In this document: piece by piece, positions 45,216-52,987 of the stretch
Layout of the letters: every line of letters starts with the position of its first letter
Position numbering within the stretch: the stretch's first letter is position 1
The notes under the pieces: generated by a model
What the model was told of the DNA's origin: nothing
The model's database searches: none
Seen by the model: only the letters and a program-made list of their open reading frames with translations
Made by a program: the position numbers and the translations under genes
NCBI RefSeq assembly: GCF_008122525.1
Contig: NZ_VSRV01000001.1
Span: 1,302,001-1,366,000, forward strand
DNA: 64,000 nt
Source: Marinomonas sp. IMCC 4694
Lineage (GTDB): Bacteria; Pseudomonadota; Gammaproteobacteria; Pseudomonadales; Marinomonadaceae
Reading direction: 5' to 3'

Positions 45216-47633
45216 ATGTCACATGACGTTTTTCACACCGACCACGACGCGGGAATACTCGTACAAACGCTGGAGCAAGCACTTGATGCGGTCGTTTGCA
45301 TTGACGAAAATAATGCGGTGTTTTTTTTTAACGCTGCGGCAGAAGCTTTGTGGGGGTACAACAGAGCCGAGGTATTGGGTGAAAATGTCAACATGTTGCT
45401 TCCTGCCGCGATTCGTCATCACCATGACGCTTACGTGGACAACAACCGTGCGACGGGTGTCGATAAAATTGTTGGTACCAGTCGAGACGTTGAATTTTTA
45501 AGTTCTAAAGGCAATACCATTTACGCGAAATTATCTATTTCTAAAATTCACTACGGTGATAAGATTTTATACACCGCATTTTTGAAAGATAAAACGTATG
45601 ATGTAATTTCACGGCAAGACAGTGTGTTTTTAGAGTCAATATACGAATACTCTGACAATCTTATTATAGGTATAGATAAAAATGGCGTTATTCTTCATGA
45701 GAATATTCATTTTGATAAAACCTACAGTGACAATGGTCACAAATATAAAAATTTCTATGATTTATTGGCCAATTCAAATAACAGTGATGCCACGATAAAA
45801 CGGTTTTCTGATTCTTTGAAGAACAATACCACTTTCATTGATGATTTTTCTGTTGGCATAGATAACCCCATGGTTTTTTCGGTGCACCTCCAGCCTATTA
45901 ATATCGGGTCGTTTTATTCCGGTCATTTCGTACTTAATCTTAAGCCTATGGAACCGCTTGATATCCTCTACGATAACAATGAGTATCACATTGTTATCGT
46001 AGAGGATGATCTGGTTTTTTGCGCTTTGTATGCCGACTATTTCACTCGAAAATCACTCACTTTTACTTTGCTACATTCGTATCAGGCTTCGGTTGACTAT
46101 TTGAGCAACCCTTTGAATCGTTTTGACGTGGTCATTTTAGACAATCAGCTACCCGATGGGTGTGGGTTGGATTTGTTTGATCAGTTTAAGAAAGTGAACC
46201 CTTACTGTGGCATTATTATGGTCACTGGTAGTGAAAAAAGTCAGTTCTTTATCGATGCGTATGATAAAGGCATTGACGATTTTATCCGAAAACCGATTGT
46301 TATGGATTTATTATGGATAAAATGCGTTCGGGTATTGGATAAAATATTAACCGACAGTAAATTGCGGCAACAAAAACACCAGTTAGAAAAAAAATTAGAA
46401 CAGGAAAAAATAGACCAAGGTTTAGCACTGCATGCGTTTAATTCTTTGTTTGAAATGCACAATAAGTTTTGCCCTGGACTAAAGAGCTTTATCAGCAGTG
46501 AGTCTGTTTTTTGTGGGGATAACTTGTTGCAAGCCCAAGCCTCGAATGGTTGCTGGTATTTTATGCTGGCCGATGCAATGGGCCATGGTTTAGCCGCTGC
46601 CACGTCGTTAATGCCAATTGTGGAGCCTTTTTATAACATGGCCCGTGGCAATGCCCCACTGAACAAAATAGTGCTGAAATTAAATGGACTGCTAGAGCGT
46701 TGTTTACCAGATGATCGGTTTGTGGCAGCGACTATCGTTAGATTGGACCCCTATAATCAGGAAGTGAGTTTCTGGAACGGTGGTATGCCTGCAGTGAATT
46801 TATACAACCATTTTAATGAAACGACTCAACAGGTGGTGTCTAGCAATTTGGCACTGGGTATTTTTGCTAATGATAGGCTCAGTATTAACATAGAGACTGT
46901 GGACTTTAGTTCTTTTACTCATATGTTAATGCATTCAGATGGTCTGTCGGAAACATTGCAAATATCGGGTCAATTTTCTATTGATGATGTGAAGGACGTG
47001 ATTGATTTCGACAACATTGACACGGCTTTTTATGAGCTAGAATCGTCATTAAAAAATAAAATCTCCATGGTACATGACGATATTTCGATTGTGCTGTTTG
47101 ATCTTAACTTCTTCAGTTTAGGGGATTTAACGCTTTCCTCTGAATATGTGGTATCAAGTGAGAGTTTTGCCGTTGATTTGGATTTAAACGGCTCTATTAT
47201 TGATGTGGTTGATATTACACATATGCTCTGTTCAGTTTTACATTCAAAGAATTTTCATGAAAAAGTTGTACAGAAAATTTCGCTAATCACAACAGAGTTA
47301 ATATCCAATGCCATTGAGCACGGAATATTAGACCTGGACAGTACGGTTAAACAAACAGACGGTGGGTTTTTTACTTATTATTCCGATAAAGCCGAAAAAC
47401 TACAGCAACTGACCATGCAAAGTCAGCTGACTTTTGGTTTTGTGTTTAATGCGGAAACTAAAGAAATTTGTATTAAAGTAAAAGATTCTGGCGCAGGCTT
47501 TAAATTCGATAAGGTGACGGGGGATAAAGATTCGTTTTTTGGTCGTGGTTTAACCATTGTGAAAGAGTTGGCGGATCGGGTTCAGCTAAACGAACAGGGC
47601 AATATGATTTCGGTGTATTTGTATTACCGATAA
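45216..47633 (+). CDS. PAS-REC-PP2C-HATPase partner-switching regulator with FixL-like PAS
   Basis: 805 residues, soluble. PAS 1 (about 15-120) has the FixL-type helix HHHDAYV with His70 at the haem-ligand place and Arg90 at the place of FixL Arg220. A second PAS-like region (about 125-245) is followed by a receiver (about 255-375; Asp309 in VVILDNQLPDG), a SpoIIE/PP2C phosphatase (about 410-645; DAMGHG at 453-458 and DDISIVLFD), and an RsbW-like HATPase (about 665-805; Asn698 in TELISNAIEHG, then DSGAGF). Phosphatase and kinase in one chain, steered by a receiver, match HsbR and SypE. Its target is surely the STAS protein just upstream. Confidence 0.9.
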   Translation: MSHDVFHTDHDAGILVQTLEQALDAVVCIDENNAVFFFNAAAEALWGYNRAEVLGENVNMLLPAAIRHHHDAYVDNNRATGVDKIVGTSRDVEFLSSKGNTIYAKLSISKIHYGDKILYTAFLKDKTYDVISRQDSVFLESIYEYSDNLIIGIDKNGVILHENIHFDKTYSDNGHKYKNFYDLLANSNNSDATIKRFSDSLKNNTTFIDDFSVGIDNPMVFSVHLQPINIGSFYSGHFVLNLKPMEPLDILYDNNEYHIVIVEDDLVFCALYADYFTRKSLTFTLLHSYQASVDYLSNPLNRFDVVILDNQLPDGCGLDLFDQFKKVNPYCGIIMVTGSEKSQFFIDAYDKGIDDFIRKPIVMDLLWIKCVRVLDKILTDSKLRQQKHQLEKKLEQEKIDQGLALHAFNSLFEMHNKFCPGLKSFISSESVFCGDNLLQAQASNGCWYFMLADAMGHGLAAATSLMPIVEPFYNMARGNAPLNKIVLKLNGLLERCLPDDRFVAATIVRLDPYNQEVSFWNGGMPAVNLYNHFNETTQQVVSSNLALGIFANDRLSINIETVDFSSFTHMLMHSDGLSETLQISGQFSIDDVKDVIDFDNIDTAFYELESSLKNKISMVHDDISIVLFDLNFFSLGDLTLSSEYVVSSESFAVDLDLNGSIIDVVDITHMLCSVLHSKNFHEKVVQKISLITTELISNAIEHGILDLDSTVKQTDGGFFTYYSDKAEKLQQLTMQSQLTFGFVFNAETKEICIKVKDSGAGFKFDKVTGDKDSFFGRGLTIVKELADRVQLNEQGNMISVYLYYR
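45963..46007. repeat. 19-bp perfect inverted repeat in the PP2C gene
   Basis: ATCCTCTACGATAACAATG (45963-45981) and its exact inverse (45989-46007) with a 7-base loop. The right arm codes for HIVIVED, the first strand of the receiver domain; the left arm codes for linker residues. Six T follow at 46015-46020. Confidence 0.97.
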
Positions 47634-47728
47634 AGCTTATTCACGATCATAGAATTTATTAACGATCATAGAGTACGTTAAATGTTTATCACATTCACTT
47701 CTCGTAAAAATCTGACCCAAACTACACT

Positions 47729-47756
47729 AAGAGCGCTTTTTTAAGCGCTCTTTTTA
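47729..47756. terminator. terminator between the PP2C gene and cheD
   Basis: AAGAGCGCTT (47729-47738) and AAGCGCTCTT (47743-47752) with a TTTT loop and more T after. It lies between two converging operons and is strongest for the plus strand. Confidence 0.85.
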
Positions 47757-47789
47757 GAACTCATTGATAGGGTTTAGTATTAATCGTCG

Positions 47790-48332
47790 TTAGTTTTTAA
47801 TGACGCTGTTGTATTCCACAAATGATTCCCCGCTGTAAGGGTCAAAGTACACCTTGCGATAACCGAACTCACCGACGTCTACTTTTAAAATTTTACAATT
47901 GACCTCAAGCAGTAACTCAAAAGCAACGGCGGCGTTTTTTTCACCAATAGGTTGCTTTTCCCATTCGGCTTCTAAACCACTAAGGCCACTGTTGGCCGCG
48001 TGTTTGTGCAGCATGTTGCCACCGCCAAAAATATTCGCACGGTATTCTTTAAGCTGAGTGCCTCTATCAGCGGCGGCTTGTTCAAAGAGCTTCAAGCAAT
48101 CTCGCGCATAACGGGCATCGAGTTTAGCTGGGGCTTCTGGTGGCTTTTCAGGTAAGGCGAAGTGGCACAGACCTGCAAACCGGTGTCTTGGATGCCATAA
48201 AGTGATAGCAATACACGAACCAAGCAAGGTGAAAATGGGCTTTTTACCTTTGCCAAAGACTAATTCACCAGCATGGACCACAATCTTGTCATTGGGGCTG
48301 TCTTGTAAACGCTGTTCGAACGTAGAGCTCAC
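47790..48332 (-). CDS. cheD: chemoreceptor glutamine deamidase CheD
   Basis: 180 residues. Deamidates receptor Gln to Glu, readying receptors for methylation. The catalytic Cys is in TLLGSCIAI and the His in GLCHFALP; NIFGGGNML is the third family block. Its ATG overlaps the cheB stop by 4 bases. Last gene of the chemotaxis operon. Confidence 0.93.
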   Translation of the reverse strand: MSSTFEQRLQDSPNDKIVVHAGELVFGKGKKPIFTLLGSCIAITLWHPRHRFAGLCHFALPEKPPEAPAKLDARYARDCLKLFEQAAADRGTQLKEYRANIFGGGNMLHKHAANSGLSGLEAEWEKQPIGEKNAAVAFELLLEVNCKILKVDVGEFGYRKVYFDPYSGESFVEYNSVIKN

Positions 48333-49435
48333 GACGATAATTCCTTAGATTTGCGGATTAAATTGCCCGCTATTTCTAATAGCGGAAGTTCTCGATCAAC
48401 CGCGTTGCGTTTAACCGCCTCTTTGGGCATGCCATACACGACACAAGTGGCTTCATTTTGCGCCACTGTCCAAGCGCCAGCGGTGTGCATTTCTAGCATG
48501 CCATTGGCGCCATCGTCACCCATGCCGGTAAGAATAGTCCCCAGTGCGTTTGCACCGGCATAGCGAGCAGCAGAGCGAAATAAAACGTCAACAGAAGGGC
48601 GGTGGCGTGATACCAAGGGGCCATCTTTCACTTCCACATAATAGCGAGCCCCGCTGCGTTTTATCAGCATATGCTTGTTGCCAGGGGCAATTAAAGCGTG
48701 ACCACGTAATAAAGGGTCACCATCCACGGCTTCTTTTACATTTATACTGCACAATTTATTTAAACGTTCAGCAAAAGATTTGGTGAACCCTTCAGGCATG
48801 TGCTGTACAACGGCTATGGCTGGGCAATCCAGCGGCATGGCTTCTAACAATTGTCTTATGGCTTCTGTACCACCGGTTGATGCGCCGACAGCAATGATCT
48901 TTTCGGTGGTAGCCGCCATGGATTTGCTGGCGCTTGTTTGCTGGTAGCTGATGACGGCATCGGCATTGAGTTTGGCGGTGGGTTGCTTTTGTAGCGTTAA
49001 GCGCGGCTGAGGTTTGCTTTTCGCCGCGGCTCTAATCGCATCGGTAATCAACAGCGAGGCTTCTTCTAAAAAACGTTTGGTGCCCAATGTTGGCTTTTGA
49101 ATGATTTCTATCGCACCAAGCTCCAGCGCACTCAGCGTCGTATGGCTGTTGGCGGTTGCAAGAGAGGAGCAAATGACCACGGGAAGTGGGTGTTGTTTCA
49201 TGATTTTTTTTAAGAAAGTGATGCCGTCCATTCGAGGCATTTCTATGTCCAGGGTGATGACATCGGGTGCTTGCTGGCGGATTTTGTCGACCGCTATATA
49301 CGGGTCTGCCGCGGTGTCGAGCACATATAAGTCTCCACTGGCATTGATGATTTCAGTCAACGTTTGGCGAACTACAGCGGAGTCGTCGATAACCAAAACA
49401 CTGATTTTATTTTTAGTTGAGTTAGGTAAAGTCAT
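48329..49435 (-). CDS. cheB: chemotaxis methylesterase CheB
   Basis: 368 residues. Receiver domain (about 10-125, Asp in VITLDIEMPRMDG), a linker of about 50 residues, and the methylesterase domain with catalytic Ser (VGASTGGTEA), His (VVQHMPEGF) and Asp (TGMGDDGANGM). Removes methyl groups from receptors when phosphorylated by CheA. Start overlaps cheR's stop by one base (TAATG), stop overlaps cheD. Confidence 0.95.
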   Translation of the reverse strand: MTLPNSTKNKISVLVIDDSAVVRQTLTEIINASGDLYVLDTAADPYIAVDKIRQQAPDVITLDIEMPRMDGITFLKKIMKQHPLPVVICSSLATANSHTTLSALELGAIEIIQKPTLGTKRFLEEASLLITDAIRAAAKSKPQPRLTLQKQPTAKLNADAVISYQQTSASKSMAATTEKIIAVGASTGGTEAIRQLLEAMPLDCPAIAVVQHMPEGFTKSFAERLNKLCSINVKEAVDGDPLLRGHALIAPGNKHMLIKRSGARYYVEVKDGPLVSRHRPSVDVLFRSAARYAGANALGTILTGMGDDGANGMLEMHTAGAWTVAQNEATCVVYGMPKEAVKRNAVDRELPLLEIAGNLIRKSKELSS

Positions 49436-50310
49436 TAGGTATCTACACTATGGCGGTGAGAGGCGTTAGACACTTTGCGGTAAACGGTGGGTATGATCTG
49501 CTTAAAAATATCGTTATTGCCCGTAAGACCTTCTGAGTGACCAATAAAAAAGACCCCTTCGTCGGTTAGACTATTATTAAAGTGTCTGATCATATTATTG
49601 CGTTGTTCATTGTTAAAATAAATCATGACATTACGACAAAATATGAGGTCATAACTGCCGGATTTTGGGTAAGTATCCGTGATGAGATTAAACTCATCAA
49701 AAAACACTTTTTGACGAAGTTCTTTACACATTTTGTAAAGTTTTTTCTCACTATTACGGCTCTTTAACAGATACAGCTTTCGCATTGATTCGGGTATGGA
49801 CTCAATGCGAGCTTCGGTATAAACGCCAGATCTTGCTGTCTGCAATACACTGACAGAAATGTCCGTTGCGTCGATACGAAAATCCGAAATATGACGGTCT
49901 CTGCGCAGGCTTTCTAAAATCATCGCTAAAGAAAAGGCTTCTTCCCCTGTTGAGCAACCAGCGCTCCAGACGCGCAATGTTTTGTTTTTAAATTCTGCGT
50001 TGTGGCTTAAAAAGGATTCGATATAATCAAAGTGACTCGATTCACGAAAAAAATAGGTTTTGTTTGTGGTTAACGCATCAATAAGCATGATGGTTTCTGG
50101 GCTATTATCAGCCAAGGCGTAATCTATGTACTTGCTTAAGGTCGCCATGTTATTGACTTTTTGGCGTTTACGCAAACGGGACTCAATCAAGGAACGCTTA
50201 TGGGACGGTAACTGAATGCCTACCGCCGCATCAATAAATTCAGCAACACGCTGATGATCTTTGGGGGTTAGATTATCTGATTGAACCATGCTGCTGCTCA
50301 TTGTGCCCAC
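49435..50310 (-). CDS. cheR: chemotaxis methyltransferase CheR
   Basis: 291 residues. N-terminal helical domain (about 15-90, GIQLPSHKRSLIESRLRKR) then a SAM-binding domain with VWSAGCSTGEEAFSLAM and LIFCRNVMIYF. Methylates glutamates of the receptors. The first few residues could begin at any of three closely spaced Met codons. Lies 53 bases after cheW. Confidence 0.94.
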   Translation of the reverse strand: MGTMSSSMVQSDNLTPKDHQRVAEFIDAAVGIQLPSHKRSLIESRLRKRQKVNNMATLSKYIDYALADNSPETIMLIDALTTNKTYFFRESSHFDYIESFLSHNAEFKNKTLRVWSAGCSTGEEAFSLAMILESLRRDRHISDFRIDATDISVSVLQTARSGVYTEARIESIPESMRKLYLLKSRNSEKKLYKMCKELRQKVFFDEFNLITDTYPKSGSYDLIFCRNVMIYFNNEQRNNMIRHFNNSLTDEGVFFIGHSEGLTGNNDIFKQIIPTVYRKVSNASHRHSVDT

Positions 50311-50363
50311 TTGTTGCTTATTGATGCTTATTGTTGTTGTGTGTAAAAAAGCGAGATTAACCC

Positions 50364-50891
50364 TTAACCATTGTCGCTTTTCATGGGCGTACCGGTCATT
50401 TCTTTTAACTCTGCGAGATCGTCCCCGTTAAAGACATTGGCGAGATGCAACAAGATGATCATGTCTTCTTCCTGTCGTATGATGCCTTTAATGAATTTAG
50501 TTTTGATGCGTGCCCCTAAACTTGGCGCTGGCTGAATTTGATCAGCAGTCAGTTCAAGTACTTCCTGAACACTGTCAGCGAGTAAACCAATAAAGGCTTC
50601 TTCACCTTCAATCATAATGTCCACAATAATAATGCAACTGTTTACCGTGGGGGTGGTGATGGTTAAGCCAAAGTAGTCTCTAAGATCAATGACTGGCACG
50701 ACTTTGCCGCGCAAGTTAATGACCCCCAACATATACGACGGGGTACGGGGTACCGGCGTGACACGCCGGTACTCCAATACTTCTTGTATGTGTTGGATCT
50801 CAGTACTGAACCACTCGTTGTCCAAAACAAAAGTTAATATTTGCAAGTTAGGGTCCTGCTGCTGAGTGTTTGGTGAAACTTGTGTCGTCAT
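50364..50891 (-). CDS. cheW: chemotaxis coupling protein CheW
   Basis: 175 residues with the CheW beta-barrel fold: LTFVLDNEWFSTEIQHIQEVLEY at the start (spread over strands 1-2), TPVPRTPSYMLGVINLRGKVVPVIDL in the core. Joins CheA to receptors. The DNA for TPVPR carries an 11-bp palindrome. An acidic/neutral tail of about 20 residues follows the domain. Confidence 0.94.
   Translation of the reverse strand: MTTQVSPNTQQQDPNLQILTFVLDNEWFSTEIQHIQEVLEYRRVTPVPRTPSYMLGVINLRGKVVPVIDLRDYFGLTITTPTVNSCIIIVDIMIEGEEAFIGLLADSVQEVLELTADQIQPAPSLGARIKTKFIKGIIRQEEDMIILLHLANVFNGDDLAELKEMTGTPMKSDNG
50750..50772. repeat. palindrome in cheW
   Basis: GTACCGGCGTG and CACGCCGGTAC on either side of a single A. It encodes the conserved YRRVTPV segment. 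Confidence 0.9.
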
Positions 50892-50903
50892 AAGGTGGGC
50901 TCC

Positions 50904-52973
50904 TTAATATTTGACAAAGTCGTCATCGTCGTCCAAATCTATGTCAACGCCTTTGGATGAAGAGGCTCTTTTCTCAACGCTTTTAACTGTTCCGCCATGT
51001 TTGACTTTACTGTTAACCCTATTTCCCTTGTTTGGTGTTTTAGGGATTTTCTTGCCATGGTTTTTAGAGTCGGAGCCATCAACCACAAAGAATTCCATAG
51101 TGCTGTTCATTTGCTCTGCTTGAGCGGACAACTCTTCCGATGTTGCGGCCATTTCTTCAGCCGCGGCGGCCGATTGTTGTACCACTTGATCAAGCTGTTG
51201 AATCGCTTTGGTAATCTCACTAGCGCCTTTATCTTGTTCGATCGACGCCGCGCTGATCTCTTGGATAAGGTCAGATGTTTTGTGAATGTTTGGAACCAGT
51301 TCATTCAGCATTTTTCCGGCTTGTTCAGAAATTGACAAGCTGCTGCTGGACAGTTCGACGATTTCAGCCGCTGCATTTTGGCTTCGTTCCGCCAATTTGC
51401 GCACTTCGGCGGCGACCACGGTAAAGCCACGGCCGTGTTCGCCAGCCCGTGCAGCTTCGATTGCGGCGTTAAGTGCGAGCAAGTTCGTTTGGCGGGCAAT
51501 TTCTTCAATGATATTGATTTTTTCAGCAATGTTTTTCATTGCGACAACCGATTGAGTAACCGCACCGCCGGTTTTTTCAGCATCTACGGCCGCTTGACGG
51601 GCAATTTGCTCTGTCTGGCGAGCATTGTTTGCACTGTGAGCAATGTTAGAAGACATCTCTTCCATTGCGGACGAAATCTCTTCCAGAGACGCGGCTTGTT
51701 CCGTAGAACCTTGAGCAATCTGTTGCCCAGTACTGGACAGTTCGATACTGCCAGTCGTGACATTGTCTGATGCTTCTTTGATTTCAGACACCACATCGCG
51801 CAGCTTCGCGTTCATGTTACGAAGCACGCCGTAAATGTCTTTGTCGTCCATTTTGGTGTCGAATTCGATATTCAAATCACCTTCGCCAATTCGCGTTGCG
51901 ATACGTGCGACTAGATTGATACGTTTGACAATAATAGTGGCGATGAGTAAGGCAATTAATAGCGATGCCGCCAACATACCGAGCAGCAAAGTACGAGTGC
52001 TGACAAATAAGGCTCCAGCTTCGGTTACCAGTGTTGCCATCATGGATTCAGCCGTATCAACCAATATGACAGATTGATCTGAGATCGCCAATTGCAAAGG
52101 GCTAGCTTGGTTGTTTGTCATGTCTAGGGCGCGGCTGTTGCCATTCTCTAGGCTGAGTATCATGACTTGTGACGAGACAGTGTAATAGCTTTCGAGATCT
52201 GTTTTAAATTGTTCTAGCCGTGTTTTGTCAAACGAGGTATTGCCCAAGGTACTGAATGCCTGGTTAATATCGAGTTTGATTTTAGTCAGCGTATCGCTGT
52301 ACTGAGCCATTAACGTCGCATCAGTGGTCACAATAAAGTCACGTAAGAGCGTCTGGAAAGCTTGTGTTTTGCGCTGTAAATTGGTCAAGGCGTGTATTTG
52401 GTTAGTCGTATCGTTTTGATCAACTATGTTGTCGAAACGAGCCGCGCTTTGGCTGCTTTGCAGTAAAGCGTTGTCCATTCCAACGGTGACAGTATCAAAC
52501 ATTTTGGCAAAAAGTGGACGTTGTTGTTCATCAAACAAGGCTCTGGCGCGAACATTTGAGTTTAATAGCGCCAAGGTGCTGATCTGATCCAAAACGCTGA
52601 TGTAGCTATTGGTGGTGTCTTGTAGCGTTTTAACGGCGTCTATTTCACTGTCACTGATGATTTCTTGGTAGCGCTTGATACGCCCCACAAGTTCTGTCCC
52701 GCGCTCATCCATGCGCGTTTTAATGGTGACCATCTCCGCTCTTTCTGAGGTCAGAATCATACTGCGGATCATTCCATCTAGCGCTAACCCATCTTGACGA
52801 ATACGCGCGGCTAAACGTACTTTTTCGGCAGGGCGATCGACGATACGAGTGAGGCTGTCGTAAATGTTGGTGGCTGATTTAATGCCTTCGTAGCTAGAAA
52901 CCCCTATTAGCAGGATCATTAAGGCAAATCCAACAATAAGCAGATTTTTCATGGTGACGCGATTTATAAACAT
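50904..52973 (-). CDS. methyl-accepting chemotaxis protein
   Basis: 689 residues. Membrane helix 1 (about 9-29), a long all-helical periplasmic sensor of some 300 residues that looks like a doubled four-helix bundle (HBM-like), membrane helix 2 (about 330-353), HAMP, and the MCP signalling domain with EEIARQTNLLALNAAIEAARAG (tip) and GRGFTVVAAEVRKLAERS. The tail is rich in basic then acidic residues, ending DIDLDDDDDFVKY, with no classic CheR-docking pentapeptide. Ligand unknown; HBM sensors often bind organic acids. Probably the operon's own receptor. Confidence 0.92.
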   Translation of the reverse strand: MFINRVTMKNLLIVGFALMILLIGVSSYEGIKSATNIYDSLTRIVDRPAEKVRLAARIRQDGLALDGMIRSMILTSERAEMVTIKTRMDERGTELVGRIKRYQEIISDSEIDAVKTLQDTTNSYISVLDQISTLALLNSNVRARALFDEQQRPLFAKMFDTVTVGMDNALLQSSQSAARFDNIVDQNDTTNQIHALTNLQRKTQAFQTLLRDFIVTTDATLMAQYSDTLTKIKLDINQAFSTLGNTSFDKTRLEQFKTDLESYYTVSSQVMILSLENGNSRALDMTNNQASPLQLAISDQSVILVDTAESMMATLVTEAGALFVSTRTLLLGMLAASLLIALLIATIIVKRINLVARIATRIGEGDLNIEFDTKMDDKDIYGVLRNMNAKLRDVVSEIKEASDNVTTGSIELSSTGQQIAQGSTEQAASLEEISSAMEEMSSNIAHSANNARQTEQIARQAAVDAEKTGGAVTQSVVAMKNIAEKINIIEEIARQTNLLALNAAIEAARAGEHGRGFTVVAAEVRKLAERSQNAAAEIVELSSSSLSISEQAGKMLNELVPNIHKTSDLIQEISAASIEQDKGASEITKAIQQLDQVVQQSAAAAEEMAATSEELSAQAEQMNSTMEFFVVDGSDSKNHGKKIPKTPNKGNRVNSKVKHGGTVKSVEKRASSSKGVDIDLDDDDDFVKY

Positions 52974-52987
52974 GTGATTTACCTATG

